A stretch of 64,000 bases of DNA from Desulfobacter postgatei 2ac9 (GTDB lineage: Bacteria > Desulfobacterota > Desulfobacteria > Desulfobacterales > Desulfobacteraceae): NCBI RefSeq assembly GCF_000233695.2, contig NZ_CM001488.1, positions 1,928,203-1,992,202 of the forward strand. The letters run 5' to 3'. Positions 18,784 to 28,878 of the stretch are shown here, piece after piece (the stretch's first letter is position 1; each line of letters starts with the position of its first letter). A model generated the notes under the pieces. It ran no database searches and was not told where the DNA came from. It worked only from the letters and a program-made list of their open reading frames with translations. Made by a program: the position numbers and the translations under genes.

Positions 18784-20024
18784 TATTTTTCCCCCTTTTT
18801 TCCGGGCCTGGGCGCGCCGAAGTTGACCAGGGGATCACCAAAACCAAAGTGCCCTTCCATCCAGAGATGTCCGATGGAACCGCCGGCTTCTATCATTTCA
18901 GGCATGCCCGGGATATCAGACACCCTGACCGCCTGGGTAAAACCGCTGTCATCCCGGTACAGGATACGCACCTCTGTATCCCGCATGGCATTGAGCAGAA
19001 ACGGAGAGTGGCTGGTAATCAACAACTGTGCGTTTTCAGACGCAGCCCGGCACTCCTCGGCCAGTTCCGGCAGCAAACGGGGGTGAAGAAAATTTTCCGG
19101 CTCTTCAATGCCGACAAAACGCGGTGGTTCCGGATCATAAAGCACCGTCAGGTACGCCAGCATTTTCATGGTCCCGTCCGAGGCAAACTTTGAGAGCACC
19201 GGTTTTTCAAAAGGCGCATCCTTAATTTGCAGCAGCAGGCGCCCGTCCGGCATGGGATCGGCATCCACACGCTCCAGCCGGGGGATTCTTCTGCGAAGGA
19301 TCTCAAATATTTTTTCCAGCCGGTCCGGATGCCGCTCCTTTAAATACTGGATCACATTGGGCAGATTGTCCCCGGTCTTGCTCAACCTCTCCTGGGGGCC
19401 TGCTTCGGGCTGGTTGCGGGTTTGATCAATGGAAAGATAGGACACATACCAGTCCGTAATAAATTCACGCAAAGCCGCAATCCTGGGGTGATCCGACAGC
19501 TGTCCCAGGGTGTTGACCGCGATCAGATCCGGGGACCGCAGGTTGGACTCGGTGCGGACATCATCCACATCCGGAACCTCTCCGCTGACGGCTTTGCCTA
19601 TGCCCCGGTGGAACTCCAGAAACCGGAAGGGCTGACCCTTGCTGCCCCTGCGCCACTGCAGCCACTCATCCACCACTTCCGGGCCTTTTTGCCCTTCGTC
19701 AATGGCCAGATGATAGGTAATAATGGGGGTTTTCGGCGCTTCCCGGTACTTGAGCTCAAACACAACCGGACCGTCAGCGCCCCTGGATTTAATCTCTTTC
19801 CCCCGGCCCCGGCGGTCCCAGGCATGGCGCAGGCCATATTGAAAACATTCGGACAAGAAATTGAACAGATCAAATATGGTGGATTTTCCGCTGCCGTTGG
19901 GGCCTAACAGCACGGTCATGGGGGTGAGTTTATCCAGGGTGACATTTTTCAGCGCCCGGTAGTTTTGTACCTTTACCGATTCAATCCTCGGAATGCCTTT
20001 TTTCTTTGAAGATATATTCTGCAT
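18783..20024 (-). CDS. AAA (RecF/OLD-like, AAA_21) ATPase embedded in the BREX operon
   Basis: This 413-residue SMC/RecF-type ATPase has Walker [12 protein letters not shown] near residue 41, preceded by [12 protein letters not shown]. Its Walker B region [13 protein letters not shown] lies near residue 305, followed by the [12 protein letters not shown] switch. I start it at ATG 20024, which has AGGAG 10 bases upstream; the longer TTG-initiated frame overlaps the end of brxC::pglX. It overlaps the DUF4276 gene by one base. The architecture matches ATPases that act with TOPRIM nucleases in phage defence. It is not a core BREX gene, so I read the pair as an embedded accessory defence module. 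Confidence 0.85.
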   Translation of the reverse strand: MQNISSKKKGIPRIESVKVQNYRALKNVTLDKLTPMTVLLGPNGSGKSTIFDLFNFLSECFQYGLRHAWDRRGRGKEIKSRGADGPVVFELKYREAPKTPIITYHLAIDEGQKGPEVVDEWLQWRRGSKGQPFRFLEFHRGIGKAVSGEVPDVDDVRTESNLRSPDLIAVNTLGQLSDHPRIAALREFITDWYVSYLSIDQTRNQPEAGPQERLSKTGDNLPNVIQYLKERHPDRLEKIFEILRRRIPRLERVDADPMPDGRLLLQIKDAPFEKPVLSKFASDGTMKMLAYLTVLYDPEPPRFVGIEEPENFLHPRLLPELAEECRAASENAQLLITSHSPFLLNAMRDTEVRILYRDDSGFTQAVRVSDIPGMPEMIEAGGSIGHLWMEGHFGFGDPLVNFGAPRPGKKGEK

Positions 20025-20040
20025 GGATTTTATCTCCTGT

Positions 20041-23000
20041 TTACCGGGATGATTGACCTGTTTCAATGATCTGTTGGATCAGATCCCGCAACTGGTTTCC
20101 CGACAGTTTTCTGGGATGCCACTCCTGTTTTGTCTCTCCCGTATCTTTGCCCCGGCGTATGACCGGCACCTTTATCTCTTCCCAGAAATCGTCTTCCACA
20201 TCATGGGCAATGGCCAGGCTTCGGTCCGTATGGCATTTTTCCAGCACCCGTTCCGGCCAGATGCTGCATGCCAGATGCGCCCAGTCATACTCGCCTTTTT
20301 CCAGGTTTTCCCAGGTCTCTTTCAATTTTTGCTGCCATTGCCTGTGCTGGAACAGTTTCCACAGGGGTGCTGCCGTGATCTGGACTCCATCGTTCAGATT
20401 GGGTTGCCAGAATTTGGCAAGCCTCAGCAGTTCATCCCTGAAATCTTTCAACTCGACTTTCATGTCGGTGAGCCTGGCCACCTCCTTTTCTTCGGTGCTG
20501 TTGCGGGTTGATTTGTTGCGAAGATCAGTCAGATCCTCTGTAAGGATTTTAAGCTTTGGGTCTACAAAATCATTTACGCAGGTGTATAGGGTTTGCGCTG
20601 TTAAGCGGTGGTAATAAACCCATATAGTATAGGAACGGGATGGGGTTTGGAGAGGCCAGTAGATGGGTGCATTTCGATTCGATGCGCTATATTCTTTATA
20701 ATGGTATTCAAAAAATTTATTGTTAGTTAAATTATTGGAGATTGATTCTCGATCATCAATCTCCAATAATTTAAAATCTTTTAAACCTTTAAATTCCATA
20801 TCAAGAAAATTGCTTAAGGTAATATCTAAAGAATTTTCAGTATCATCCCCAAGAGAAAAAATTCCTTTTGTTTCTTTATCAACCCAGACCCCTAAAGCAA
20901 GCGACAATAAGTATTGTTGAAGCCAGAATATTTTTTCTGCAGGAATACAATATTTAGACGTGAAGTTACTAAATTCAAACTTTTGTTCTGACTTCATATC
21001 AGCTAATAAGTCTGAAATCCCGAAGTTCTTCGGGATGCCCAATGCCTGCCTTTTTACGTCATTAGCGTTCTCAAAATATAAGCTTCCTTGATCTTCATAG
21101 ATTTCATTTTTAATATTTTCTGATATTGGAATGTCGGCAATCGTTAGATTTTCAATTTCCTCATTCAATGTTGCAATTTTAAGTTCTGTTTGAAAAATCC
21201 ATAAAAGCAAGGACTTGAAACTATCAAAATTTTTAATTTGGGAAATGACGGCTTCTCGATTATAAGATTTGTCAGTTTCAAATAACATATTAAACGTTTT
21301 TGTTAATTTTAATATTTCACGCCCTCTATTAGCCAATTCATTTTTTTTGGGGTCATTTAGATCTGGAAGTGGCAATCTATCCAAATAAATAGAATTTTTA
21401 TGTAATCCACTAGTGAGATTAAGATAATATGCAACAAATCGAGTGTTTAAGTAGGCCAAAATCCACATAATGTCATTATTATCTTTTGGATAAATAGCAA
21501 TTCCTTCAAAAGATGGAATGCAATTTCTCGGCATATATTGAGCATTATATCTGTCTGTTTTTTTGCCGTAAGTAATTCCTTCTCGGAAATACATGTCCTC
21601 TCGTTGGATTTTTATACCAACATTTCCTTTTAGATAAGGGTATTTCTTCCTCAAGTGTTCTTTGATAAATTCACCATTTTGTCGCCAATCTATTACGAGA
21701 TTATTACTCCGATAGTATGGTGAAAATTGCCCACCATTGGGAAGCATAGGCCATCTACCATGCACTTTTAAATCTTCTTTATCTACTTCCCAGTGCAATC
21801 TAAAAAAGAAATTATGCGGCCCAGCCCCAATCCCATTATTTTCAGTTAAATCGATTAATTTTTTTGATGTTTCTACCCATTTAAAGAAATCAGCAGGAAA
21901 ACTATAACAAAAAGGAGAACTATCTATTTTATGAAATAATTGGTGCTCAACAAAGTAGAGATATGTATTTTTGTTGCCTTTGTGAATCGCAAAAATATCC
22001 GAGAGTAGTTGCTCTTCTTTTTTTTCGATTCTCTTGTAGTCTGTAAAGATCCAATGGTTAGTATCGGATTGAGAGAGAACATAGGCTGCGGCACTTACAT
22101 AGGCATCATCCAACACTCCCCAACCAAGATCAAGAAGTTCGTCAATAAGATTTTTATTAAGTAGACATTCTCTAAAAGATGAATAATCATTGTATTTTAA
22201 AAAAGAGCTAGATGTTATTGCCCCAACATTAGAAGAGAGTGACATTTTTATACCTCTTTCTATGAAGAGGCAGTACAAATCTTGAACATGATTTGCATAT
22301 GTTTTTTTTAAATATCCCTTGGCAGAATCTGCCGGAGCCCCGAACGGCGGATTCATTAACACCACATCAAACCGCTTCCGGCAAAGATCGATAAAAGCAA
22401 ATCCTTTAGCGGTATCTTCAGCAAAAAGCCGCTTCTGCCCTTTGTCAAACTCCGCCTGATCCGCATAGTTTCCCAATGCATCCAGAATTCGTTTTTCAGC
22501 AGTCTCCCAAAAATTGGTGTTATCCGGCAATTCCGCAAAATCAAAAAGGGTGGACTGCCTTTTGGGCGCCATACCAGGAAGAAATCCTTCCTCTTCTTTA
22601 CTCCGTAAAATTTCCTGATTGAATTCATCCTTGGCTCTACTGATGGTTGAGGCGATCTCCTCTTCAATTTTCAACAAAGTCCCTGCGTCTCCAGCTAGTT
22701 CCATCTTGTCAAAAATGGTTTCAACCAATTGCCCTAACACGGGGGGATGCAGCTTTGAAGTGAACTCTTTAAGAATCTCTTTATCCCCGGGCATGGGTTC
22801 GGCACAAACGATGTTGGATTTTCTGATCATGGGACGGTCACTGGGTTTTATTCCCATCTGGTGCCAGGCCCGGTGGGCCCTCTGCCAGAGGGAAAGCCCT
22901 GCAATCTGGACGGCGCGGGGATCAATATCCACACCGTGAATATTATGCTCGAGAATCAGTTTGGGGATGGCTTTTTGGAATTCTTCAAAATTTGCAAAGG

Positions 23001-26000
23001 AATCCTGCAACGGCTTGAATTTTTTTGGCCGTTCCAATTTATTCGGCCCCAACTCCGTTTCCAGCTGCCACGCCTCTTTATAAATTTTTTCAAACAGGTC
23101 AAAGGCATAAAGTCCAAAATGCATGGAGCCGCAGGCAGGATCAAGCATGCGTATGTTCCGGGGATCTTTCAACGCCCGAAACGGAATGTAAACCGGCTGC
23201 TTGAGCAGTTCTTCCTGGGATAAACTTTCATGCGCTTCTTCGTCCGTATCCGGTGCTTCCTCACCCTTTGCCAAAAAAAATTCATTGGGCCTGCGGACCA
23301 GGTATCGGCAACTGCCCACAAGAGACGTTTTCCCCTGGGTCATCTCATACCAGATTCGGCCCAGGGTGTTGTCCGTGAGAAACTCCACGACATAGCGGGG
23401 GGTGAAAAACTGGTTGCGCACCGCCAGTTCCCGGCTGTTCCGGGGGGCCTGGGACTCGGCCCGCATTTTTTTGCGTTCTTCCTGGGAGTTGAAATACTGA
23501 TAAATCCATCCAATGGTCTCATCTTCGGCCCAGAGATGCTCAATCTCAAAATGGTTGATCTGCTCCAGCAGGGCCAGCAGGGCTGACTCCCGGGGAAATA
23601 ACCGCCCCTGGATGCTGTATCGGTCGAACAACACAGGCAACTCCCCACTGAATTCATCAAACAGGCTGAACAGATACTGGCGATAGGTATCTCCAGTTAC
23701 GGTTTGCTCGGTTTTGCCCAGGGCTGTGCCTGCCAGATTTTTATACAGTTGAAATCCTTTGGAACTGTAGCCGTTGGCAATGGATTCAATCAAAAAGCCC
23801 CGGGCTCCGGCCATGCGAAGCGCGCTCAACCGGTTCAGGACCGTAAATGCCTGCTCCCGGATGATGCGGTCCAGTGTCTGAGAGGTTCTTGTATTTTGGG
23901 ATTTGCCCGGAATGGTTGTAAGATAATGGGTCAGGGTTTCCCGCAGTATTAAGGCGGTTTGCTCTCCCTGGTTGTCCAGAAAGGTCAGGGTTTCAGGATC
24001 GGCAATGGTCCCGCTCAGCTCTGTCAGGCGGTCGGCCGCCTTTGCCAGGATTTCCATGCTCGGGCGTTCATCCCGCAGGGATATGCCCACGGATTTAAAC
24101 GTGTTATTGGTTTTCAAGGCGTCAATGGCATGCTGTCCCTTTACCGTTACTTCCCGGCCTGCCACTTTGAGTTTGATCTCTCCTGCCACCAGCATGGCCG
24201 CCACCAGGTACCGCAGGGTATCCTGGGACCAGCCAAAGGGCGCGCCGGTGAAAATTTCTATGAGCCGTTTTCCCTCTATGGCACCCTGGCGTTCAATCAT
24301 GTCCCGGATGCTTGTAACGGCTTTATGGTCGGTATTGATGGACGGTCGTCCGCCCTGGGTCTGCACCAGCCCTAACGGATCGGTCTGCGAGGTGACACCG
24401 GTGAGATTGCCCAGGCGCAGGAATTTTTCGGCCAGATCGGTTCCGCCCCTGTAAGGGGCTTCGGCATACCGGTCAAACACCTGTTCTGCCACCCCGGACA
24501 GATGTCTACGGCAGGCTTCGATCAGCTCTGGATGAATACTTTCCACCGCAGAGACCTCCCCTTTAAAGATAAAAGACCCCTGGAGCAGGCTGCGTTTAAT
24601 CAGTCGCTCCAGATCAATCATCAGGCGGTTGGCCCGGTTTGCCTGGCCGTTGCAGTACTCTTTTACCTCCTGATCCGGTTCGCTGCGGTACTTGCTGACA
24701 ATTTCCCGGCTGCGGTAAATCTGATTGATTTGTTCTTCCATTTCAGGTGTTGATTGGCCAACAAGAAAGATATGGTGTTTCGCTGAATTATGACGGCTTT
24801 CATCAGTCAGGCGTATTTTGGTGGTATCATACGCTTTGGGGTCCACAATCTCGATAAAGGTCTGGATGGTATTCCTGTCTCCTGCAATGGATACGGGCAG
24901 GCCGCTGGATGAAAGGGCTTTAAGACCGGTTTGCACAGACAGGCTTCCGGCCAGCTGTGTGCTTGGAAGCGGAGAAAAGATCTCTTTTAATGCCTCGTTT
25001 TGAATCCGTCGAAGCTCAACCGGCCGTAAGGGGACGGTGGCGCGTTCCTGTTCAATATCATTGAGTTTTTCACTGAAAAAGCAAAGCTGCCCGTCCTGTT
25101 CTCCAAATGGAACAATGGGATCGTTGATGAGATCTTCCACGGCGACTTTTACCTGATCCAGGCAGGAAACATCACTGATTCCCGAATGCATCAGGCCTGC
25201 AACGTTCTCAGCGGAAACAGGCAGATTGCCCAGGATCTGAAGGACACAGACAGTCTTGGCAATATCCTGGTGTATTATGGAGTCGTGGAAGCGATTGTTG
25301 ACCACTTTGCCCACAGATTGATGGTATGAGGCGAACTCCCTGCGGATATCCTTTTCAAGGGTGTCATAAATGGTCACGGTTGTGGCAAGCCAGCCCACCG
25401 GTTGATCGGCAACGGGTGTCCGGCTGTCAGCCCCCTCCACAAGTATATCCTGAATCACCTTAATGGCTGACCTGAGCCCGATACCTCCGGTTCTTTTTGC
25501 CAGCGCCCCTAGAAGGTGCAGGAGAATGTCAAAGTGAGCCGGTAAAAAAGGATATAGATCAATAAATGTTTTTCGGTCGAAGTCCGCGCCATATACCCGG
25601 GCGTCCACCAGCTTTGTGTTATGGCGCAGCATCTGCCCGTGTTTATCAAACAGCTCTCCCAGCTCATTTTCACCGGCCGGAGATTTCCCTAAAAGGCGGC
25701 TGTAGCAGATCTCTTTGATATCATTGGCCTCCAGATCAATTTGAATGGGAAACCGGTCCTTTAACTTGTAAAGCTCAGGTGAATTCAAAGAGGCATTGGG
25801 ATCATCCTCGGTTAATGTCTGCTGGGCGGTTCCGATAATCCATACTTTGCCGTTACCGATATTTTTCAAATTTTTAGCCAGCCCGTCGAGATTGAGAATA
25901 AGGTTCTTCTTGGATCCGACATACTGGCCGACTTCATCAATGATAAAAATGATGTGTTCTTTGCCGGTAGCTTCCCTGGCAATTTCAAGCATCTCTTCAA

Positions 26001-26727
26001 CACGGTCATTTTCAAAGCGAATCACTTCGCTTGTTTCTGTTGAAAATGAAGCCGGTGTTTTAAAAAGAGATGGGTAAATCTGGTGGGCAATTTCCGGGAT
26101 CAGGCTGTCCACTACCAGGTCGTCGTTGCGGTAATTTACCCAGGCCTGGCCATCGGTGTACGTTTTGAACAGGTCTAAAAATTCATTGTAGCGATCTTCT
26201 TTTTTAAGTTTTCGTTCAAATGCCGCGACCTTTAAATTGCGCGAATATCCGGCCCACTGGAGTACTTTATAATAAAGAACCGTGGAAACCTCTTCCATGG
26301 TGGAACCGGCCACCTGTTCGCTGGCAAGATCAAGCATCAGGACTGCAGCGGGAAACCGCCTGGCAATCGTATTGAGTAATGCCCGGGTGGTTGATTTTTT
26401 CAGGCGGTCCTGCAGGTGCTGGATAAAAGCAATGCCGTCAATGGTTACGTTCTCGTCAAAGGCCAGTCCCAGGTACTTGGTAAAAGAGCTTTTACCGGAT
26501 CCATAAAAACCGGACACCCAGACACCCACCTCGTTTTCACCACCTGCTTCCATTGCCGCCTGCATTTTCTCAAGCAGTTTTTCAAACTGCTCTTCAATGC
26601 TTTCGGTGACCACGTATTCTGAGATTTCAGCCTTGAGACGGGCTTGCTGGGAAGCACCATAGGTGATTACTTTTTCAATGGTGCGGTAAATGTCCTTATT
26701 TGTATCGAATAAATTTTTAATTTCCAT
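20041..26727 (-). CDS. brxC-pglX: BrxC-PglX fusion: BREX P-loop ATPase joined to the adenine methyltransferase
   Basis: One continuous frame encodes 2228 residues. Residues 1 to about 940 match Brx[21 protein letters not shown], Walker [11 protein letters not shown] near 73, and Walker [14 protein letters not shown] near 255. From about 950 the protein is Pgl[29 protein letters not shown] near 1068, [14 protein letters not shown] near 1106, methylase motif [11 protein letters not shown] near 1194, and motif IV MNPPFG near 1459. The C-terminus has the PglX-type APLWKLF and [13 protein letters not shown]. In other BREX loci I know, these are two separate genes of about 1200 codons each. Residues ~1473-2030 are encoded by AT-rich DNA, the presumed target-recognition part. 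AGGA lies 8 bases before the ATG; the brxB stop is 23 bases upstream. Confidence 0.93.
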   Translation of the reverse strand: MEIKNLFDTNKDIYRTIEKVITYGASQQARLKAEISEYVVTESIEEQFEKLLEKMQAAMEAGGENEVGVWVSGFYGSGKSSFTKYLGLAFDENVTIDGIAFIQHLQDRLKKSTTRALLNTIARRFPAAVLMLDLASEQVAGSTMEEVSTVLYYKVLQWAGYSRNLKVAAFERKLKKEDRYNEFLDLFKTYTDGQAWVNYRNDDLVVDSLIPEIAHQIYPSLFKTPASFSTETSEVIRFENDRVEEMLEIAREATGKEHIIFIIDEVGQYVGSKKNLILNLDGLAKNLKNIGNGKVWIIGTAQQTLTEDDPNASLNSPELYKLKDRFPIQIDLEANDIKEICYSRLLGKSPAGENELGELFDKHGQMLRHNTKLVDARVYGADFDRKTFIDLYPFLPAHFDILLHLLGALAKRTGGIGLRSAIKVIQDILVEGADSRTPVADQPVGWLATTVTIYDTLEKDIRREFASYHQSVGKVVNNRFHDSIIHQDIAKTVCVLQILGNLPVSAENVAGLMHSGISDVSCLDQVKVAVEDLINDPIVPFGEQDGQLCFFSEKLNDIEQERATVPLRPVELRRIQNEALKEIFSPLPSTQLAGSLSVQTGLKALSSSGLPVSIAGDRNTIQTFIEIVDPKAYDTTKIRLTDESRHNSAKHHIFLVGQSTPEMEEQINQIYRSREIVSKYRSEPDQEVKEYCNGQANRANRLMIDLERLIKRSLLQGSFIFKGEVSAVESIHPELIEACRRHLSGVAEQVFDRYAEAPYRGGTDLAEKFLRLGNLTGVTSQTDPLGLVQTQGGRPSINTDHKAVTSIRDMIERQGAIEGKRLIEIFTGAPFGWSQDTLRYLVAAMLVAGEIKLKVAGREVTVKGQHAIDALKTNNTFKSVGISLRDERPSMEILAKAADRLTELSGTIADPETLTFLDNQGEQTALILRETLTHYLTTIPGKSQNTRTSQTLDRIIREQAFTVLNRLSALRMAGARGFLIESIANGYSSKGFQLYKNLAGTALGKTEQTVTGDTYRQYLFSLFDEFSGELPVLFDRYSIQGRLFPRESALLALLEQINHFEIEHLWAEDETIGWIYQYFNSQEERKKMRAESQAPRNSRELAVRNQFFTPRYVVEFLTDNTLGRIWYEMTQGKTSLVGSCRYLVRRPNEFFLAKGEEAPDTDEEAHESLSQEELLKQPVYIPFRALKDPRNIRMLDPACGSMHFGLYAFDLFEKIYKEAWQLETELGPNKLERPKKFKPLQDSFANFEEFQKAIPKLILEHNIHGVDIDPRAVQIAGLSLWQRAHRAWHQMGIKPSDRPMIRKSNIVCAEPMPGDKEILKEFTSKLHPPVLGQLVETIFDKMELAGDAGTLLKIEEEIASTISRAKDEFNQEILRSKEEEGFLPGMAPKRQSTLFDFAELPDNTNFWETAEKRILDALGNYADQAEFDKGQKRLFAEDTAKGFAFIDLCRKRFDVVLMNPPFGAPADSAKGYLKKTYANHVQDLYCLFIERGIKMSLSSNVGAITSSSFLKYNDYSSFRECLLNKNLIDELLDLGWGVLDDAYVSAAAYVLSQSDTNHWIFTDYKRIEKKEEQLLSDIFAIHKGNKNTYLYFVEHQLFHKIDSSPFCYSFPADFFKWVETSKKLIDLTENNGIGAGPHNFFFRLHWEVDKEDLKVHGRWPMLPNGGQFSPYYRSNNLVIDWRQNGEFIKEHLRKKYPYLKGNVGIKIQREDMYFREGITYGKKTDRYNAQYMPRNCIPSFEGIAIYPKDNNDIMWILAYLNTRFVAYYLNLTSGLHKNSIYLDRLPLPDLNDPKKNELANRGREILKLTKTFNMLFETDKSYNREAVISQIKNFDSFKSLLLWIFQTELKIATLNEEIENLTIADIPISENIKNEIYEDQGSLYFENANDVKRQALGIPKNFGISDLLADMKSEQKFEFSNFTSKYCIPAEKIFWLQQYLLSLALGVWVDKETKGIFSLGDDTENSLDITLSNFLDMEFKGLKDFKLLEIDDRESISNNLTNNKFFEYHYKEYSASNRNAPIYWPLQTPSRSYTIWVYYHRLTAQTLYTCVNDFVDPKLKILTEDLTDLRNKSTRNSTEEKEVARLTDMKVELKDFRDELLRLAKFWQPNLNDGVQITAAPLWKLFQHRQWQQKLKETWENLEKGEYDWAHLACSIWPERVLEKCHTDRSLAIAHDVEDDFWEEIKVPVIRRGKDTGETKQEWHPRKLSGNQLRDLIQQIIETGQSSR
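20640..22315 (-). other. AT-rich segment in pglX, candidate exchanged target-recognition domain
   Basis: Sampled 60-base lines in this stretch are 23% (20701) and 32% (21121) G+C, against 62% at 19801 and 42% at 22561. The change is abrupt, just after the NPPFG motif and just before the conserved C-terminal region. It covers codons ~1471-2030, where PglX-type methylases recognise their target. Recombinational replacement of the specificity region is the likely reading. Confidence 0.6.
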
Positions 26728-26750
26728 GGCAGGTTCCTAAATTTTGAGTA

Positions 26751-27323
26751 TCAACCACCAACGTGAACCGATCTGTAATTGCCGTCCTCCGGATAGAATC
26801 CTAAAAATTTCAGCTGGGTTTTGCCCGTTCGTGTTCCTGGATAAAAAAATATTGTGGGGAGCGTGAATTTGCCCTGGAGCCGGCTTTCAATGGCGCCTAT
26901 CCTCATATAAGGATGCAATGCTTCAATGTCGGTAACCAACAGGATATTCCGGGGATCTGATTCCAGGTCTTCGAGCACAGCTTCGAGTTTTTTTTGCAGC
27001 GTACCGTTGCCCAGGGCATTGGCCAGAGCTTTATTGGTTTTGTCCCACTGCAAAGGTGCTTTGGTGTCGGCTGCCAGCCAGATTTTTCGCAGCGGTGCCG
27101 CCTCAAGGATCTTGTTTATTTCAACGGCCATGGAAAAGATGTTCACCCTCCATCCTTCATTTTTAAGTTTGGCCGTCCAGGCAGGCATTTGACGTTTAAC
27201 GTCAAGGATTTGCTTTGGGGAGAACACCAGGTAAAATATGGGCTCGAAACTGGCATGCCCAAGCTCCCGTCCCGTTTTGATCCGTTTGATCAATTCATTA
27301 AAATCAGCTTTCAGTGATGACAT
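26751..27323 (-). CDS. brxB: BREX protein BrxB (DUF1788)
   Basis: This 190-residue protein is BrxB, a core BREX component of unknown biochemical role. The C-terminal signature is characteristic: TIFFYPGTRTG, then FLGFYPEDGNYRS. The internal ILLVTDIEALHPY also fits the family. I start it at ATG 27323 rather than the TTG three bases upstream, because GGAGGAGG in the end of brxA is well placed. It overlaps brxA by 20 bases and is followed by the fusion gene, so all three are coupled. Confidence 0.92.
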   Translation of the reverse strand: MSSLKADFNELIKRIKTGRELGHASFEPIFYLVFSPKQILDVKRQMPAWTAKLKNEGWRVNIFSMAVEINKILEAAPLRKIWLAADTKAPLQWDKTNKALANALGNGTLQKKLEAVLEDLESDPRNILLVTDIEALHPYMRIGAIESRLQGKFTLPTIFFYPGTRTGKTQLKFLGFYPEDGNYRSVHVGG

Positions 27324-28098
27324 CAACGACCTCCTCCAAGCTGTTAAAACGCCAGCTGATTCGTGTTACATCTGCGGCTGACTGAACAATCAGCCAATCT
27401 TTTTTTGAAATTCGTTTCAACTCCTCTCTAACATCATCCGGCGTCAATCCAAACAGCTGCCATAAATCGTGTTTGATGATGCGATTGTCACCCATCTGTT
27501 GAAAATGCAGCCAATATGAAAAAAAGAGCAGGGTATATTCCTCAAGACGGATGGATTGGATTTGCCTGACAGGGGATCGCTTGGATGACAACATACCATA
27601 ATCTGCGCAGCATCCAATCAAATAAGATGAGACTCTGCGTATGGTTGTTTCGGACCAGGGCTTTTGGGTTTTCCCTTCATTGACGGCCTGGCTGACAAAA
27701 TCTCTGGCATCATCAATTGAAAGCATGTCTCGTCCGCCGGCATACCGGTTCCAGTAAATCTCTATTATGAAGTTAAAAAGAATCTGGTTGGCCAGCGCAG
27801 TAAACACGAATAGATGCTGGTTAAAAACATGTGCCGGTGCATTTTGGCTAATCGGTTTCAGAAATCTTGCTGAGTCTGTTTTCAGATATCTGGGTGAAAA
27901 GCATTCGCCAATTATATTTTTCAACCGCCTGGCAGAAACCATGGGAAACAGTCCGGACTCTAAGGCTGCATCATAGAGTTCAGTCACTGTCATCCCGGGT
28001 TTGTAAATCGACAATAACGACTTTGTCTCTTCAATAAGGCCCAAGCCCGCCTGAAGTTGTGTCGTATATCTTATTTTTGAACCGCCGGTCATATACAT
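27304..28098 (-). CDS. brxA: BREX protein BrxA (DUF1819)
   Basis: This 264-residue protein matches BrxA, a small helical DNA-binding BREX component. Family-like features are the N-terminal TTQLQAGLGLIEETKSLLSIY, the region TETTIRRVSSYLIGCCADYGML, and a C-terminal strand-rich tail (WRFNSLEEVVDVI). It starts at ATG 28098, 10 bases inside the end of brxE; a second ATG lies at 28092. It overlaps brxB at its 3' end. Assignment rests on size, position and these motifs. Confidence 0.85.
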   Translation of the reverse strand: MYMTGGSKIRYTTQLQAGLGLIEETKSLLSIYKPGMTVTELYDAALESGLFPMVSARRLKNIIGECFSPRYLKTDSARFLKPISQNAPAHVFNQHLFVFTALANQILFNFIIEIYWNRYAGGRDMLSIDDARDFVSQAVNEGKTQKPWSETTIRRVSSYLIGCCADYGMLSSKRSPVRQIQSIRLEEYTLLFFSYWLHFQQMGDNRIIKHDLWQLFGLTPDDVREELKRISKKDWLIVQSAADVTRISWRFNSLEEVVDVITES

Positions 28099-28595
28099 CT
28101 CATGTAAGGAAACGTTTTATAATCACCTTGAAAGGCTGAGATATAGTGCGACCGGGATATTTGAATCAATGTATCCAATTTATTATCCGCGTATTGGCCC
28201 ACGGTAACAGGTCCATCTGATTCTTTGACAGTATCTTCACCCAATTCTTTAAGTCTTTCAACTGCTGTGTCGTGGCTTTTCAGGAAGTCAGACATGTTGT
28301 TAATGACTTTATGCGCCTGTATGCACTGAAACAGTGCCCGTTCGATAGAATCCGGGAGTCGATAAAGGTGATAGTGCTTACCGATGCCTATATGTTCGTC
28401 ATGGACAATCGACGCCGCCTGACAGACGCCGCTGTATTGAGCCACATCAATGGAATTGGGGTAAATCGGCCCAAGAAACGCTCTGCTTGATGGTGACAAA
28501 AAAGAAGAACCCCACCAGGATGTCTGCTGTTTTTCACCTAAAAAGCCGACCAGTATCCTGGTTTCACATATACGCTGCATTGAGTCCGGTTTCAT
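28089..28595 (-). CDS. brxE: BREX protein BrxE
   Basis: This 168-residue protein is the first gene of the BREX operon and matches the BrxE family. It has ETRILVGFLGEKQ, then SWWGSSFLSP, FLGPIYPNS, and the diagnostic HDEHIGIGKHYHLYRLP near residues 70-86. BrxE is known mainly from type 6 BREX loci, while this operon ends in a type-1-like brxL. AAGGGA lies upstream of the ATG. Its function in BREX is not known. Confidence 0.85.
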   Translation of the reverse strand: MKPDSMQRICETRILVGFLGEKQQTSWWGSSFLSPSSRAFLGPIYPNSIDVAQYSGVCQAASIVHDEHIGIGKHYHLYRLPDSIERALFQCIQAHKVINNMSDFLKSHDTAVERLKELGEDTVKESDGPVTVGQYADNKLDTLIQISRSHYISAFQGDYKTFPYMRCI

Positions 28596-28878
28596 TAATC
28601 ATCCCTTGTTAAATCAAATTTATTCATACTGTATACGACTCGACAGGCTGTTACAAAATGCTGATTTCCCCAATTTTTGCGTTGGAGAAATAAATTTGGT
28701 CCTCAAAATACTGTAAGTAGAGAGGTTCCGAGAACAATAATTCATGTAATAGAAAATAAAAAGCATCATTGTTTTATTTAAAGTTTTTGTTATAAATATC
28801 TTTGCTATTTCGCCTCTCTTGTGGCATCTAAAAAGGTTCAACTATAAATATAGATATTTTTCGAAAGGAATTAAAATA
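28596..28878. promoter_or_regulatory. Divergent intergenic region between the BREX operon and leuS
   Basis: These 283 AT-rich bases separate the divergent brxE and leuS starts. On the plus strand, TTGTTT (28769-28774) and TATAAA (28791-28796) with a 16-base spacer are a plausible leuS promoter. On the minus strand, TATACA upstream of brxE is a possible -10 with a weak, closely spaced TTGTAA. A 73-codon frame at 28620-28841 is not convincing as a gene. No attachment-site-like repeat was found at this island border. Confidence 0.4.

Noticed and set aside
12386-28595. Attachment-site repeats bounding the BREX island, or an integrase
   Set aside because: No integrase gene and no matching direct repeats were found at the rpsF and leuS borders by eye.
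28620-28841. 73-codon minus ORF between the BREX operon and leuS
   Set aside because: Poor start context and no family resemblance; it fills the promoter region of both neighbours.
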